64,000 nt of DNA, from assembly GCA_001897445.1 (NCBI GenBank), contig MKSX01000022.1, forward strand, positions 1 through 64,000, read 5' to 3'. The DNA is from Alphaproteobacteria bacterium 33-17. Lineage in GTDB: Bacteria; Pseudomonadota; Alphaproteobacteria; Rickettsiales; 33-17. The notes below the pieces were generated by a model. That model made no database searches and had not been told where the DNA came from. It saw only the letters and a list, made by a program, of their open reading frames with translations. The position numbers and the translations under genes are program-made. The first letter of the stretch is position 1; each line of letters starts with the position of its first letter. This document shows, piece after piece, positions 38,893 through 47,325 of this stretch.

Positions 38893-39762
38893 ATGACCAA
38901 TATTATTGACTGTATAGGGCTTGCTAAGAAATTCAATGACCAAAGCTGCGAAATAGTCGCAAGGCTTAAGGATAGTGCTATTTTTCCTAAGCTTTCGGTG
39001 CTTCTGATCGGGGATAATCCTGCAAGTACTATATATGTTAATAATAAGGTTAAAAAGTGCCATGAACTTGGCATTGAATCTAGCGTTCATACTTTAAGTA
39101 TAAATGCTACGCAAGAAGAAGTAGAGAGCCTTATAGATACCCTAAATAACGACAACAAAGTCCACGGCATATTAGTGCAACTACCTTTGCCAAACCATTT
39201 AGACAGCTTTAGAATTACCCAAAAAGTATCACCAGAAAAAGATGTTGATGGGTTTACCTTACAAAATGTTGGGCTTTTATCATATAATAAAGCAACATTA
39301 ATTCCGTGCACACCATTAGGTATCACCAAGATTTTAGATTCACTTAATTTAGATTTAACTGGGAAAAAAGTAGCTGTAATAGGCAGGTCTAATATCGTAG
39401 GAAGACCGCTTGTTAACTTACTGATTAATAAGGATTTTACAGTTGTATGCTTGCATTCTAAATCACTTAACTTAGAAGAAGAGCTGAAAACAGCAGATAT
39501 TGTCATTCCAGCCATAGGTAGCCCAGAGTTTATAAAAGGTCATATGATCAAAGAAGGTTCAATTGTAATAGATGTTGGAATTAGCAAGGTCAATAACGGT
39601 ATTGTTGGGGACTGCCACTTTGAAAGTTGTAGCCAAAAGGCGTCTTATATAACAACAGTTCCAAAAGGCGTAGGGCCCTTAACAATTGCGATGCTTATGC
39701 AAAATACGCTAAAGGCCACATGTATTCAAAATGGATTATGGTTTGATGAGTTTGATAATTAA
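38893..39762 (+). CDS. folD: methylenetetrahydrofolate dehydrogenase/cyclohydrolase FolD
   Basis: FolD interconverts 5,10-methylene-, methenyl- and 10-formyl-tetrahydrofolate. The 289-residue protein has VLLIGDNPASTIYVNNKVKK (catalytic Lys region), VQLPLPNHL, PEKDVDGF, PCTPLGI, the NADP site VIGRSNIVGRPL and PKGVGPLTIAML. It is co-transcribed with the FNR-type gene. It ends 8 bases from the convergent ankyrin pseudogene, with no terminator between. Confidence 0.97.
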   Translation: MTNIIDCIGLAKKFNDQSCEIVARLKDSAIFPKLSVLLIGDNPASTIYVNNKVKKCHELGIESSVHTLSINATQEEVESLIDTLNNDNKVHGILVQLPLPNHLDSFRITQKVSPEKDVDGFTLQNVGLLSYNKATLIPCTPLGITKILDSLNLDLTGKKVAVIGRSNIVGRPLVNLLINKDFTVVCLHSKSLNLEEELKTADIVIPAIGSPEFIKGHMIKEGSIVIDVGISKVNNGIVGDCHFESCSQKASYITTVPKGVGPLTIAMLMQNTLKATCIQNGLWFDEFDN

Positions 39763-39770
39763 TCAAACAA

Positions 39771-40613
39771 CTATTTTGAAATTATTTTACTTTTGTTACT
39801 ATCAATCAAATTTCTATAAGCTTTAAATTCATCAAATTTAGAACCTCTATATTCTAATATATTCGATATAACATCTGAAGGAAGAGATTGATTTTCTTTA
39901 AATAACTTTACTATAGTTGCTTCACTTGAAGTAAAGTTCATAAAGTCATCAAAAACTTGCTTATATTTTTTTCTAAAATCCTCAAAAGTAATAAAATTTG
40001 AATTGTGATTTCCCTGAATAGACTTTCCAAACCTATTACAAATTGCATCTACTTTACTATTGATCTCTTCTAGTGATGCCTTAGGATGAGTGTTTTTAAA
40101 TCTAGCAGTAAGCTCATGTTTTACATAAAAGAAAAAATCAATTTGATAATTTTCTTTTTTACCAAAATATTTTGAAGCCTCTTCAATAATAGGAGTTGGT
40201 TCTGTTACTGTACTTTTTAACTGATTTTTTTCTTCTTCAGATAGCTCAGAATATATCCTATTAGCAATATTTACCTGACCAGCTTTTAAACTTGCAATTA
40301 CTGCAAATGGCTTATTTATAGAACCCTTATAATTACTGAAAATCACCAAAACAACTTCTTGTCTTCCTAATTCATATGCTTTTGAAAGCCCATCCATTAT
40401 AACTTTTCTAATGTATCCAAATCTTGATTTATCCTGGGAACTATATAATTGATTAACATAGTGAATTATATATGGTATAGCGCCAAGGTTATTTCTTTCA
40501 ATGGCACAGAACATTAAATGTTCCACTAATTCAAGATTTTCTTCAGACATTTTAGCTGCTGTTAAAGTGTTAAATAGTCTTCCAAAAATCTGGTTTTGTT
40601 GATTATCAATCAA
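39771..40613 (-). CDS. 3' fragment of the split ankyrin gene
   Basis: About 280 residues, helical, with weak repeats (VEHLMFCAIERNNLGAIPYI). A TTG at 40613 is the only nearby start and has no ribosome site. It is probably not translated alone unless the stop at 40626 is read through or translation re-initiates. Confidence 0.45.
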   Translation of the reverse strand: MIDNQQNQIFGRLFNTLTAAKMSEENLELVEHLMFCAIERNNLGAIPYIIHYVNQLYSSQDKSRFGYIRKVIMDGLSKAYELGRQEVVLVIFSNYKGSINKPFAVIASLKAGQVNIANRIYSELSEEEKNQLKSTVTEPTPIIEEASKYFGKKENYQIDFFFYVKHELTARFKNTHPKASLEEINSKVDAICNRFGKSIQGNHNSNFITFEDFRKKYKQVFDDFMNFTSSEATIVKLFKENQSLPSDVISNILEYRGSKFDEFKAYRNLIDSNKSKIISK

Positions 40614-40625
40614 AAATTTTAATGT

Positions 40626-40835
40626 TTACTCATCAATATCAGCATTACTCTGCATCAACAACTCCATAACTTCAGTAAAATTATATTTTGCTGCAACTTG
40701 TAAGCAGGTAAAATTCCCTAAATCATAAAGTTCCTTTGTCTCATTAGGTTTAACACCTTGTTCTAGCAAGCTTTTAACCACTGATATTTCATTATAGCAA
40801 ACAGCCTTAAACAAAACATTTTCTTGTGATAGCAT
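40626..40835 (-). CDS. 5' fragment of the split ankyrin gene
   Basis: 69 residues with two ankyrin repeats (VLFKAVCYNEISVVKSLL; TCLQVAAKYNFTEVMELL). Its ATG has a strong ribosome site, AAGGAG, which overlaps the stop of the upstream gene. It may be translated as a short two-repeat peptide. Confidence 0.6.
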   Translation of the reverse strand: MLSQENVLFKAVCYNEISVVKSLLEQGVKPNETKELYDLGNFTCLQVAAKYNFTEVMELLMQSNADIDE

Positions 40836-40838
40836 TTG

Positions 40839-41651
40839 TTACTCCTTTATCTTTTGTCGTTTAGTATTGTCAGGACTTTCATCTATTCCCACTTCTTCAG
40901 CCTTGCGTTTTTTATCCTGTTTACAGCGCTGGCTATTTAACAGATAAATCTCTTCTGGTTTTATTAATGTGTATTCAGCTTTATTTTGAGCTATAAGAGT
41001 CAAACCAAAGCTTAATATGAACTCTCTTGCCCTATCTGCACTTATATTCTTTTGCTTCAATGACATCAATACTTCATGAAAATTTAATTTTGTTAATTGA
41101 TCTAGCTCAAACTGAAGAGAAAGCCATTTATTATAGAATTCATTTTCCTGCCACCTCATTATTCCTAAAACCTCTGGCTCTAATCTAGACGACTTTGATG
41201 ATTTTGCTTTAAAATTTATACTAAGCAAATCATCTTTCATTTTGAAAGATGTATAAGGCCATAAAAATATAGCTATATCTAAAAAACCACTAAATGTTGC
41301 AATTTGAAGAGGTGAACGATTACTTTTATCAAGTAAATTTGGGTTAGTGCCTTTTTTAACTAAATATTTTACGACGTCTATTTGATCGTATTCAGCTGCT
41401 ATATGTAGTGGAGTAGCATTATAAGTATTCTGTAAATTTATACTTAAGCCCTTTACTTCATGCAAATACCTTACAAAGTATATATGACCATTTTTGGCAG
41501 CGATATGAAGAATTGATTGCTTAATACCAGAATCATCTTGAAGATATAATGTTAATAACTCTGATTTATCCATACTTTTGATTATAGCTAGCGTTTCGAT
41601 AGTCTCAGACGCAGCTAAGCAACTTTTATTTAATAAGTTTATAGCTTTCAT
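40839..41651 (-). CDS. ankyrin-repeat protein with bipartite NLS-like C-terminus
   Basis: The 270-residue protein has three to four ankyrin repeats in residues 45-145 (SILHIAAKNGHIYFVRYL, TPLHIAAEYDQIDVVKYLV, SPLQIATFSGFLDIAIFL) and a helical middle. The C-terminus has two basic clusters, KKRK and KRQK, separated by 13-15 residues, which fits a classical bipartite nuclear localisation signal. This suggests a possible host-nucleus effector, by inference. I chose ATG 41651; a GTG four codons upstream is an alternative. The stop overlaps the ribosome site of the next ankyrin gene, so the two form an operon. Confidence 0.87.
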   Translation of the reverse strand: MKAINLLNKSCLAASETIETLAIIKSMDKSELLTLYLQDDSGIKQSILHIAAKNGHIYFVRYLHEVKGLSINLQNTYNATPLHIAAEYDQIDVVKYLVKKGTNPNLLDKSNRSPLQIATFSGFLDIAIFLWPYTSFKMKDDLLSINFKAKSSKSSRLEPEVLGIMRWQENEFYNKWLSLQFELDQLTKLNFHEVLMSLKQKNISADRAREFILSFGLTLIAQNKAEYTLIKPEEIYLLNSQRCKQDKKRKAEEVGIDESPDNTKRQKIKE

Positions 41652-41690
41652 TGTAAAATTCACATTATAAGTAAGTTAAGATTGAAATGC

Positions 41691-41718
41691 ATAATAACCA
41701 AAATTTAACAAAAGTCAA
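41691..41718 (-). promoter_or_regulatory. candidate promoter of the ankyrin pair
   Basis: On the minus strand TTGACT (41718-41713), 16 bases, TATTAT (41696-41691), about 40 bases before ATG 41651. Ten of twelve consensus positions match. Confidence 0.5.
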
Positions 41719-41817
41719 CATTATTAACTTTTATTAAAATAAATAACAACACACAATTTATGCTATTGTTTTTATTATCAAAAAGTATTAATTTGATAGA
41801 AAATAATAGGTTTTCAT

Positions 41818-43029
41818 ATGAGTAATAAATCATCTGTGGTTATAATTGGCGCTGGGGTTGTGGGTAGTATTTTAGCGCTCGAGCTTGCCAAATTAGGGCT
41901 AAAAATAAGTATTATTGACAAAAGACCATTAATGCTGGATTTTAACCCAAGCTTTGACCATAGAACTATTGCGATCGCTGCCGAAGTTCATGCAAGATTA
42001 ATCAAATACGAAGTATGGGATAAAATATCTGATCAAGTTGGAAAGATTGAACAAATACGTATTACAGATAACGATTCTCCTCTATATTTACACTTTAATA
42101 GCAAAGATGTTAGCTGCAGCCCGCTTGGCTATATGGTAGATAATACGCTACTTATCCATACTGTTAATAAAATGGTAAGTGAAAATAAAAATATCACCTT
42201 TATTAACGAAGAAGTAAAAGATGCTCAATATACAGATTGCAAAGCCATTGTAATTACTGAAAATCATACCATTGAAGCCGACTTGGGTATTATTGCCGAT
42301 GGCAAGTTCTCAAAAACAAGGGAGCATTTTGGCTTTGAAGTTAAAGATAAAGACTATGGTGAAACCGCTATAGTATTCAAAATAAGGCACGAAAAACCTC
42401 ACCTAAGTACTGCATGGGAAAAGTTTTATCCAAGCGGTGCTTTTGCAGTACTTCCTATGAATGACCCAAATGTATCTGGTATCGTATGGATGGAGAAACC
42501 CGAAACTGCAAAAGCAATTGTGAAACAAGATATTAGCCTGATAAAAGAATTTTTCATGCAAAAAATGGGAGATTGTTTGGGTGAAAATGAAATTATAACA
42601 GTTCCATATTGCTACCCACTTACTTTAAAATATGCTAAGAAAAGTAGTATAACACGCTTTGTACTTGCAGGTGACAGCCTTCACAGCATTCACCCAATTG
42701 CAGGTCAAGGGCTTAACTTATCGCTTTTAGACTGCGATATACTTATCGATATTATAAAAGAGGCTTCTAACTTAGGCATGGATATTGGGTCTGCCTCTGT
42801 TACTGAAAAATATCACACCTCAATTAAGTTCGATGACATGTCTATGATTTATATCACTGATATTATTGATAAAGTTTTTAAAGTAAACTTCCCACCATTT
42901 ACATTAATGCGTAAAATAGGACTTGCCAGTATTAATAAGATTTCTATACTTAAGGCGTTTATGATGAATTATGCAATGGGTAAAAGAAATGATCAATGGA
43001 CCAGAAGTCCCGCCGATATCAGGCATTAA
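41818..43029 (+). CDS. UbiH/UbiF/COQ6-family FAD monooxygenase
   Basis: This is a flavin hydroxylase of ubiquinone biosynthesis. The 403-residue protein has the FAD loop IIGAGVVGSILALELAK, an Arg-containing FDHRTIAIA, the family ADLGIIADGKFSKTR (DG motif) and the second FAD motif LAGDSLHSIHPIAGQGLNLS. The sequence cannot say which ring position it hydroxylates; UbiH, UbiF and UbiL are alternatives. Its 3' end overlaps the next gene by about 40 bases. Confidence 0.92.
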   Translation: MSNKSSVVIIGAGVVGSILALELAKLGLKISIIDKRPLMLDFNPSFDHRTIAIAAEVHARLIKYEVWDKISDQVGKIEQIRITDNDSPLYLHFNSKDVSCSPLGYMVDNTLLIHTVNKMVSENKNITFINEEVKDAQYTDCKAIVITENHTIEADLGIIADGKFSKTREHFGFEVKDKDYGETAIVFKIRHEKPHLSTAWEKFYPSGAFAVLPMNDPNVSGIVWMEKPETAKAIVKQDISLIKEFFMQKMGDCLGENEIITVPYCYPLTLKYAKKSSITRFVLAGDSLHSIHPIAGQGLNLSLLDCDILIDIIKEASNLGMDIGSASVTEKYHTSIKFDDMSMIYITDIIDKVFKVNFPPFTLMRKIGLASINKISILKAFMMNYAMGKRNDQWTRSPADIRH

Positions 43030-43636
43030 ACCAGATTCAATAGTAATATTTTTACATGGATATGGCTCAAACGGCTATAATCTTATTGATATAGCAAAAT
43101 TCTTAGCACGCGAAATGCCAAACACTCAGTTTTTGTCACCTAATGCAATAGAACCATTTGAATATGATATGGCAGATGGTTATCAGTGGTTTAGCCTTAT
43201 GGACAGAACTCCTGAAGTTATAGATAGGCTCGCTTCTAAAGCAGCTGATAAACTTAATGAATTTTTAGACCATATTATGGTACGCTTTGACCTTCCCGCT
43301 TCAAAAGTTATATTATTTGGTTTTTCACAAGGCTCAATGATGTCACTTTATACAGCACTCAGAAGAGACGAAGCAATTGCAGGCGTTATAGGTTTTTCAG
43401 GTAGATTAATTGGAGCTAGCAACCTTGCTGATGAGATTAAATCTAAACCTACTGTAGCTTTATATCACGGTGATTATGATGATGTTGTACCTTTTGCATG
43501 CATGAATGAAGCAGAAGTAAAACTTAAAGAATTAGGCGTGAAGGTATCATCACATAAAATGCCTTACGCAGGTCATGAAATTACCTTAGAAGCAATTCAG
43601 GATGCTAAAGAGAAAATTTTAAGTTTACTTAATTAA
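42989..43636 (+). CDS. phospholipase/carboxylesterase-family hydrolase
   Basis: This is an alpha/beta hydrolase related to the YpfH and acyl-protein thioesterase group. The roughly 215-residue protein has IFLHGYGSNGYNLID, the nucleophile LFGFSQGSMMSLYTA, an Asp (YHGDYDDVVPF) and a His (PYAGHEI). There is no signal peptide, so it is cytoplasmic. ATG 42989 is preferred; an in-frame ATG 6 codons upstream also exists, and both overlap the monooxygenase gene. Substrate unknown. Confidence 0.9.
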   Translation: MINGPEVPPISGIKPDSIVIFLHGYGSNGYNLIDIAKFLAREMPNTQFLSPNAIEPFEYDMADGYQWFSLMDRTPEVIDRLASKAADKLNEFLDHIMVRFDLPASKVILFGFSQGSMMSLYTALRRDEAIAGVIGFSGRLIGASNLADEIKSKPTVALYHGDYDDVVPFACMNEAEVKLKELGVKVSSHKMPYAGHEITLEAIQDAKEKILSLLN

Positions 43637-43696
43637 TAGCTGCACTTAGAATATCTTTAGTAATCAATTGTTTATAAAATTTTTACGAGGGAATTT

Positions 43697-44206
43697 ATGG
43701 AAAAATATAATGCATCTATGCGTATAATGCACTGGCTAGTTGGCGTTTTAATTATAGCTATTTTAGCACTTGGTCTTTACATGACAGGTATGCCTGATGG
43801 CGACCCTAAATGGGAAGTTTACGCAATCCATAAATCCCTTGGAATGATAGCATTATTTTTATTTATAATCAGATTTATTAATAGAATGAAAAGTAATGTA
43901 CCAGCTCCAGAAGGTAAGGCATGGGAAATTAAGTTATCTAAAGCTAACTACTTTGTACTATATGTACTTATGTTTGTAGCACCATTTTCAGGTTATAGCG
44001 CTTCAAGTTTATCAGGTTATCCTGTTAGTATTTTTGGATATACAGTACCAAATATATACTCACACAACCCAGAAATTGGAAAAATATTTGGTCAAATGCA
44101 TGATATTTCAACATATGCGCTTATGTTCTTTATAGCACTTCATGTGGCTGGATTTTTAAAACATTTAATTATTGATAAAAGAAACTTACTCAAGAAAATT
44201 GTTTAA
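43697..44206 (+). CDS. cytochrome b561-family membrane protein
   Basis: The 169-residue protein has four hydrophobic helices and the expected axial His candidates: MRIMHWLVGVLI, YAIHKSLGMIALF, GQMHDISTYAL and IALHVAGFLKHLI. It is a prokaryotic b561 that probably moves electrons between quinol and a periplasmic partner, possibly as a superoxide:quinone oxidoreductase. GAGGG before the ATG is a good ribosome site. Confidence 0.92.
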   Translation: MEKYNASMRIMHWLVGVLIIAILALGLYMTGMPDGDPKWEVYAIHKSLGMIALFLFIIRFINRMKSNVPAPEGKAWEIKLSKANYFVLYVLMFVAPFSGYSASSLSGYPVSIFGYTVPNIYSHNPEIGKIFGQMHDISTYALMFFIALHVAGFLKHLIIDKRNLLKKIV

Positions 44207-44236
44207 TTAATCGATAAAAATGCGTAGGCGTCACTA

Positions 44237-44287
44237 GCTTAAAAATGGGTAGTAAGTTCAAAACAGCTTATGAACTTACCCCTTTTA
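44237..44287. terminator. hairpin between cytochrome b561 and exonuclease III genes
   Basis: GTAAGTTCA (44252-44260) pairs with TGAACTTAC (44271-44279), and the stem extends outward through an A-rich and T-rich flank with small mismatches. The right arm lies inside the last codons of the convergent xthA gene. Bases 44237-44257 share 19 of 21 positions with 4557-4577. Confidence 0.7.
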
Positions 44288-45056
44288 AATCAATAATAAG
44301 TGGTACATGATCAGAAGTCTTGGCAAAATCCCTGAAATAATGTAAATACTCACTTGATGTAACATTATTTGTGATTCCGCCAGATGCAAAAGCATGATCA
44401 AGCCTTCTGCCCCTGTTTGATTTTTTATAGTCCTTGTTACGATAACTCCACCAGCTGTAAACTTTGCCATCACCTACAAATTTACGCATTATATCTTCAA
44501 GATTATTATCATTAATCCATTCCTTCATAAGACATGTCTCAAGTGGCGTATGACTAACTTCTGTAAGTAATTGCTTATGCGACCATACATCATTTTCTTC
44601 TGGTGCTATATTAATATCTCCCAGAATAATCGCAGACTGATTAGCTAAATGATAATCTTTCGACCATTTTATTAGCTCTTTAAAATACTCAATTTTCTGA
44701 GCAAACTTAGTAAGCTCAAGCGATGCCTCATATCCGCCCGCAGGTACGTATAAATTGTGCAGTTCAAAATTATCAAAACTAACCGCTATATCCCTGGATG
44801 GCAGTCCTACAAAATTTTTATACGGAAGTATTTTGCCAGGTATTTTCGATAAGATAGCAACACCGCTATAATGACTATCACCGTTTATAAAATTATACTT
44901 ATATCCATTATCAGTAAATATTTGCAATGGAAACTCTTCATTTTTGACTTTAGTTTCCTGCAAGACTATAATATCAGGATTATACTTTTCAAAAATGTAT
45001 CTAATTAAATCCCCTCTAATGCGTATAGAGTTGATATTCCACGAAAATATTCTCAT
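44268..45056 (-). CDS. xthA: exodeoxyribonuclease III
   Basis: ExoIII is the AP endonuclease and 3' repair enzyme of base excision repair. The 262-residue protein has MRIFSWNINSIR (Asn), IIVLQETKV (Glu), NLYVPAGG, the LGDINIAPEENDVW site (Asp, Asn), RRLDHAFASG and the terminal TSDHVPLIIDL (Asp-His). I chose ATG 45056, the family start; a longer start would run into pgpA. It lies 8 bases downstream of pgpA. Confidence 0.95.
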   Translation of the reverse strand: MRIFSWNINSIRIRGDLIRYIFEKYNPDIIVLQETKVKNEEFPLQIFTDNGYKYNFINGDSHYSGVAILSKIPGKILPYKNFVGLPSRDIAVSFDNFELHNLYVPAGGYEASLELTKFAQKIEYFKELIKWSKDYHLANQSAIILGDINIAPEENDVWSHKQLLTEVSHTPLETCLMKEWINDNNLEDIMRKFVGDGKVYSWWSYRNKDYKKSNRGRRLDHAFASGGITNNVTSSEYLHYFRDFAKTSDHVPLIIDLKGVSS

Positions 45057-45064
45057 ATAATTAA

Positions 45065-45616
45065 TTATGCTTTCCAGTAATCTGCAAATGCAAACCAAAC
45101 AGAATAAAACATAAGACTTGCAAAGAATGCGGCTGCAATATCGTCAACCATAATTCCAATACCGCCTTTTATGTTTCGGTCAAGCCATGATATAGGCCAT
45201 GGTTTAATAGCATCAAACATTCTAAATAATAAAAAAATGAATACTAATAATATTGCACTATGAATTTGATCAACAATTGCTATTGCGCCAGGTGCGCATA
45301 TTATAAGAGTAAGCCACATACCTACAACTTCATCAATCACTACTTCTTTAGGGTCATCTTTTCCGACATCCTTGGCATATTTATCTGCGCTACAGCTTCC
45401 TGCTGCAAACAATATTCCACATAGAATAAAATGCACACCTAATAAATGGAAAAAATCATTAATTTCCTTAAATCCATTGAAATCATGAAGTTTTAAAATC
45501 AAATAATTGACTAAAAAAACAAATGGAAGCGCCGCAATAGAACCAGCTGTACCAGGAGCTTTTTTTGAACAACCAGAATAAAAAAATGTAGCAAATAGCT
45601 TATTATAATCAAACAA
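45065..45616 (-). CDS. pgpA: phosphatidylglycerophosphatase A
   Basis: PgpA dephosphorylates phosphatidylglycerophosphate to phosphatidylglycerol. The 183-residue membrane protein has FYSGCSKKAPGTAGSIAAL, the acidic DPKEVVIDEVVGMW motif and about four hydrophobic segments. It overlaps the ispDF stop by 8 bases, so the two are coupled. Confidence 0.94.
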   Translation of the reverse strand: MFDYNKLFATFFYSGCSKKAPGTAGSIAALPFVFLVNYLILKLHDFNGFKEINDFFHLLGVHFILCGILFAAGSCSADKYAKDVGKDDPKEVVIDEVVGMWLTLIICAPGAIAIVDQIHSAILLVFIFLLFRMFDAIKPWPISWLDRNIKGGIGIMVDDIAAAFFASLMFYSVWFAFADYWKA

Positions 45617-46754
45617 TTGGCGCTCCGTTTATGAAATTTACCATTACAACACAGTTAGCAGCTACCCCCTCTTCTCTTCCTAAGAAGCCAAGCTTTTCAG
45701 TAGTAGTACCTTTTAAATTTACTTTTTCTTTTGAAATGCCACAAATTTCTGCAATATTTGCTACTATATCATCACGCACATCTTTAATTTTAGGTATTTC
45801 TGCCATCAATGTTAAGTCAATGTTTACAATTTGACCACCCATTTCCTGCATTTTGTTTATACACTCTTTAACAAATACTTTTGACGCCATATCTTTCCAT
45901 TCAGGTTCTGTTGGCGGAAAGAAAACACCAATATCACCAAGCCCACATGCACCTAATATTGCATCACATAAAGAATGAAGCAGCACATCACCATCAGAAT
46001 GCGCTTTCACACCATACTGACATGGAACCATAATACCACCCAGCATAATGCCATTACCCTCTTCAAATGAATGTACATCTATACCAAAACCAACTCTCAT
46101 TTCACTCATTATTTTTATATCATCCTTACTTGTAATTTTAATATTAGTTTTTTCCCCGGGAATAATCTTTATTTTGCCGCCCTGACTTGCGAACACACCA
46201 ACGTCATCTGTAAAATCGGAATACTGCGTTTTATTATAAGCGCTCCAAATTTTACTAAAAATAAAGCTCTGCGGAGTTTGAGCAAGCTTAAATTCTTCTC
46301 TATTTAAATTGCTTTGGACAAATCCTTCCTGTACTTGCTTTAATGAATCAATAAGGTCAACAACAGGCAGTACTCCCTCATGGTTGTCAAGTGTGTGAAT
46401 GGAGTTTCTGATCAGGTCTTCGGATACATAAGGTCTACATGCATCATGAATTAAAACCTTTTCACACCATGGCAGGTTTTCTCTTATAAATTTAAGTGCA
46501 TTTTTAGAACTGTCAAACCGCGTTTGACCACCGATTTTAGCGACAATTACGCTTGGTAAAAACTCATACTTGTCGATATATTTGTCATCTGGAGACACTA
46601 TAACAATTATTCTATTCACCAACTTGGCAAATTTATTAATAGTTTGCTCAATTATACTTGATACTCCAAGTTTATAATATTGCTTAGGAAGACTTGGATC
46701 AAATCTTATACCCTTTCCTCCAGCAACAATAATTGCACAAGTATTAGCTGGCAT
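45609..46754 (-). CDS. ispDF: bifunctional IspD/IspF (MEP pathway)
   Basis: This fusion protein makes CDP-ME from MEP (IspD) and cyclises CDP-ME2P to MEcPP (IspF). Residues about 1-220 carry the nucleotidyltransferase motif AIIVAGGKGIRFDPSLPKQY and the VLIHDACRPYVS site. Residues about 222-381 are IspF: VGFGIDVHSFEEG (metal Asp, His), HSDGDVLLHSLCDAILGA and KGTTTEKLGF. The D-F fusion is typical of many alphaproteobacteria. Its ATG overlaps the end of the upstream DUF6468-like gene. Confidence 0.97.
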   Translation of the reverse strand: MPANTCAIIVAGGKGIRFDPSLPKQYYKLGVSSIIEQTINKFAKLVNRIIVIVSPDDKYIDKYEFLPSVIVAKIGGQTRFDSSKNALKFIRENLPWCEKVLIHDACRPYVSEDLIRNSIHTLDNHEGVLPVVDLIDSLKQVQEGFVQSNLNREEFKLAQTPQSFIFSKIWSAYNKTQYSDFTDDVGVFASQGGKIKIIPGEKTNIKITSKDDIKIMSEMRVGFGIDVHSFEEGNGIMLGGIMVPCQYGVKAHSDGDVLLHSLCDAILGACGLGDIGVFFPPTEPEWKDMASKVFVKECINKMQEMGGQIVNIDLTLMAEIPKIKDVRDDIVANIAEICGISKEKVNLKGTTTEKLGFLGREEGVAANCVVMVNFINGAPIV

Positions 46755-47325
46755 TTCCGCGAGATCTCTTTTGAATTTCAGCTATTTTTTCTAACAAACT
46801 TTCGATAGCCAGTTTTTTACTATCTTGCTTATCTTCGGCTTCCTGTGGCTGTGGGACAGCAGGCTTACTACCATATATTACTGTTGAAGGTGAAGTTATA
46901 ATAGGCTTTTTAAGTTGCTCTTGGGGCTTATAATCATTTGAAGGTTGTGTGTAAAAGTTATTATTATGACGTACCGCAGCAGCAGTGTCTTGCTGAATTA
47001 TATGCTCTTTTAAGGATATTTTCGCCTGAATATCTTCTAAATGTTTTAAAGTTTTATTAGATTTTTCAATAAAAAATGCCATTTCATCAATCATAGTTTT
47101 AGATTCCTGAACTTTAGCATCAATAGTATGGCTGGTTTTAGAAGTACTATGTTTTAATGACTCTAGCGCCTCTTCCGCCCTTTTAATAGCATTGTCAAAA
47201 TATTTAAAAAGAATAGCTAAATCTTTTTTACCTCTTTGGAGTTCTACAATTTTAGAATTAAGTCTAAAACAGTACCAAATAGTAACAAGTAAAAGCACTG
47301 CAATTATTAAATCTATAGCTATCAT
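46744..47325 (-). CDS. membrane-anchored coiled-coil protein of the flagellar operon (DUF6468-like)
   Basis: The 193-residue protein has an N-terminal membrane helix (IAIDLIIAVLLLVTIWYCF), a Lys/Glu-rich coiled coil at about 30-110 and a Gln/Pro/Ser tail ending in a helix (LAIESLLEKIAEIQKRSRG). It overlaps the fliM stop by four bases. A protein of this shape downstream of fliL-fliM is common in alphaproteobacteria, and I tentatively assign DUF6468. The role is probably flagellar, but this rests on position and architecture. Confidence 0.8.
   Translation of the reverse strand: MIAIDLIIAVLLLVTIWYCFRLNSKIVELQRGKKDLAILFKYFDNAIKRAEEALESLKHSTSKTSHTIDAKVQESKTMIDEMAFFIEKSNKTLKHLEDIQAKISLKEHIIQQDTAAAVRHNNNFYTQPSNDYKPQEQLKKPIITSPSTVIYGSKPAVPQPQEAEDKQDSKKLAIESLLEKIAEIQKRSRGNAS

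Larger units (their letters stand above)
39771..40835 (-). pseudogene. ankyrin gene split by an in-frame stop codon
   Basis: Two open stretches, 40835-40629 and 40625-39771, lie in the same reading frame and are separated only by one TAA at 40626-40628. Reading through it gives LMQSNADIDE-stop-TLKFLIDNQQ, a natural ankyrin-repeat continuation. The 3' half has no ATG or ribosome site near its beginning. The unbroken gene would encode about 354 residues. The simplest reading is a recent nonsense mutation in an accessory ankyrin gene; a sequencing error or stop readthrough is also possible. Confidence 0.7.

Noticed and set aside
45631-46307. Two plus-strand open frames inside ispDF
   Set aside because: They are antisense to a gene with full catalytic motifs in both domains and have no independent support.
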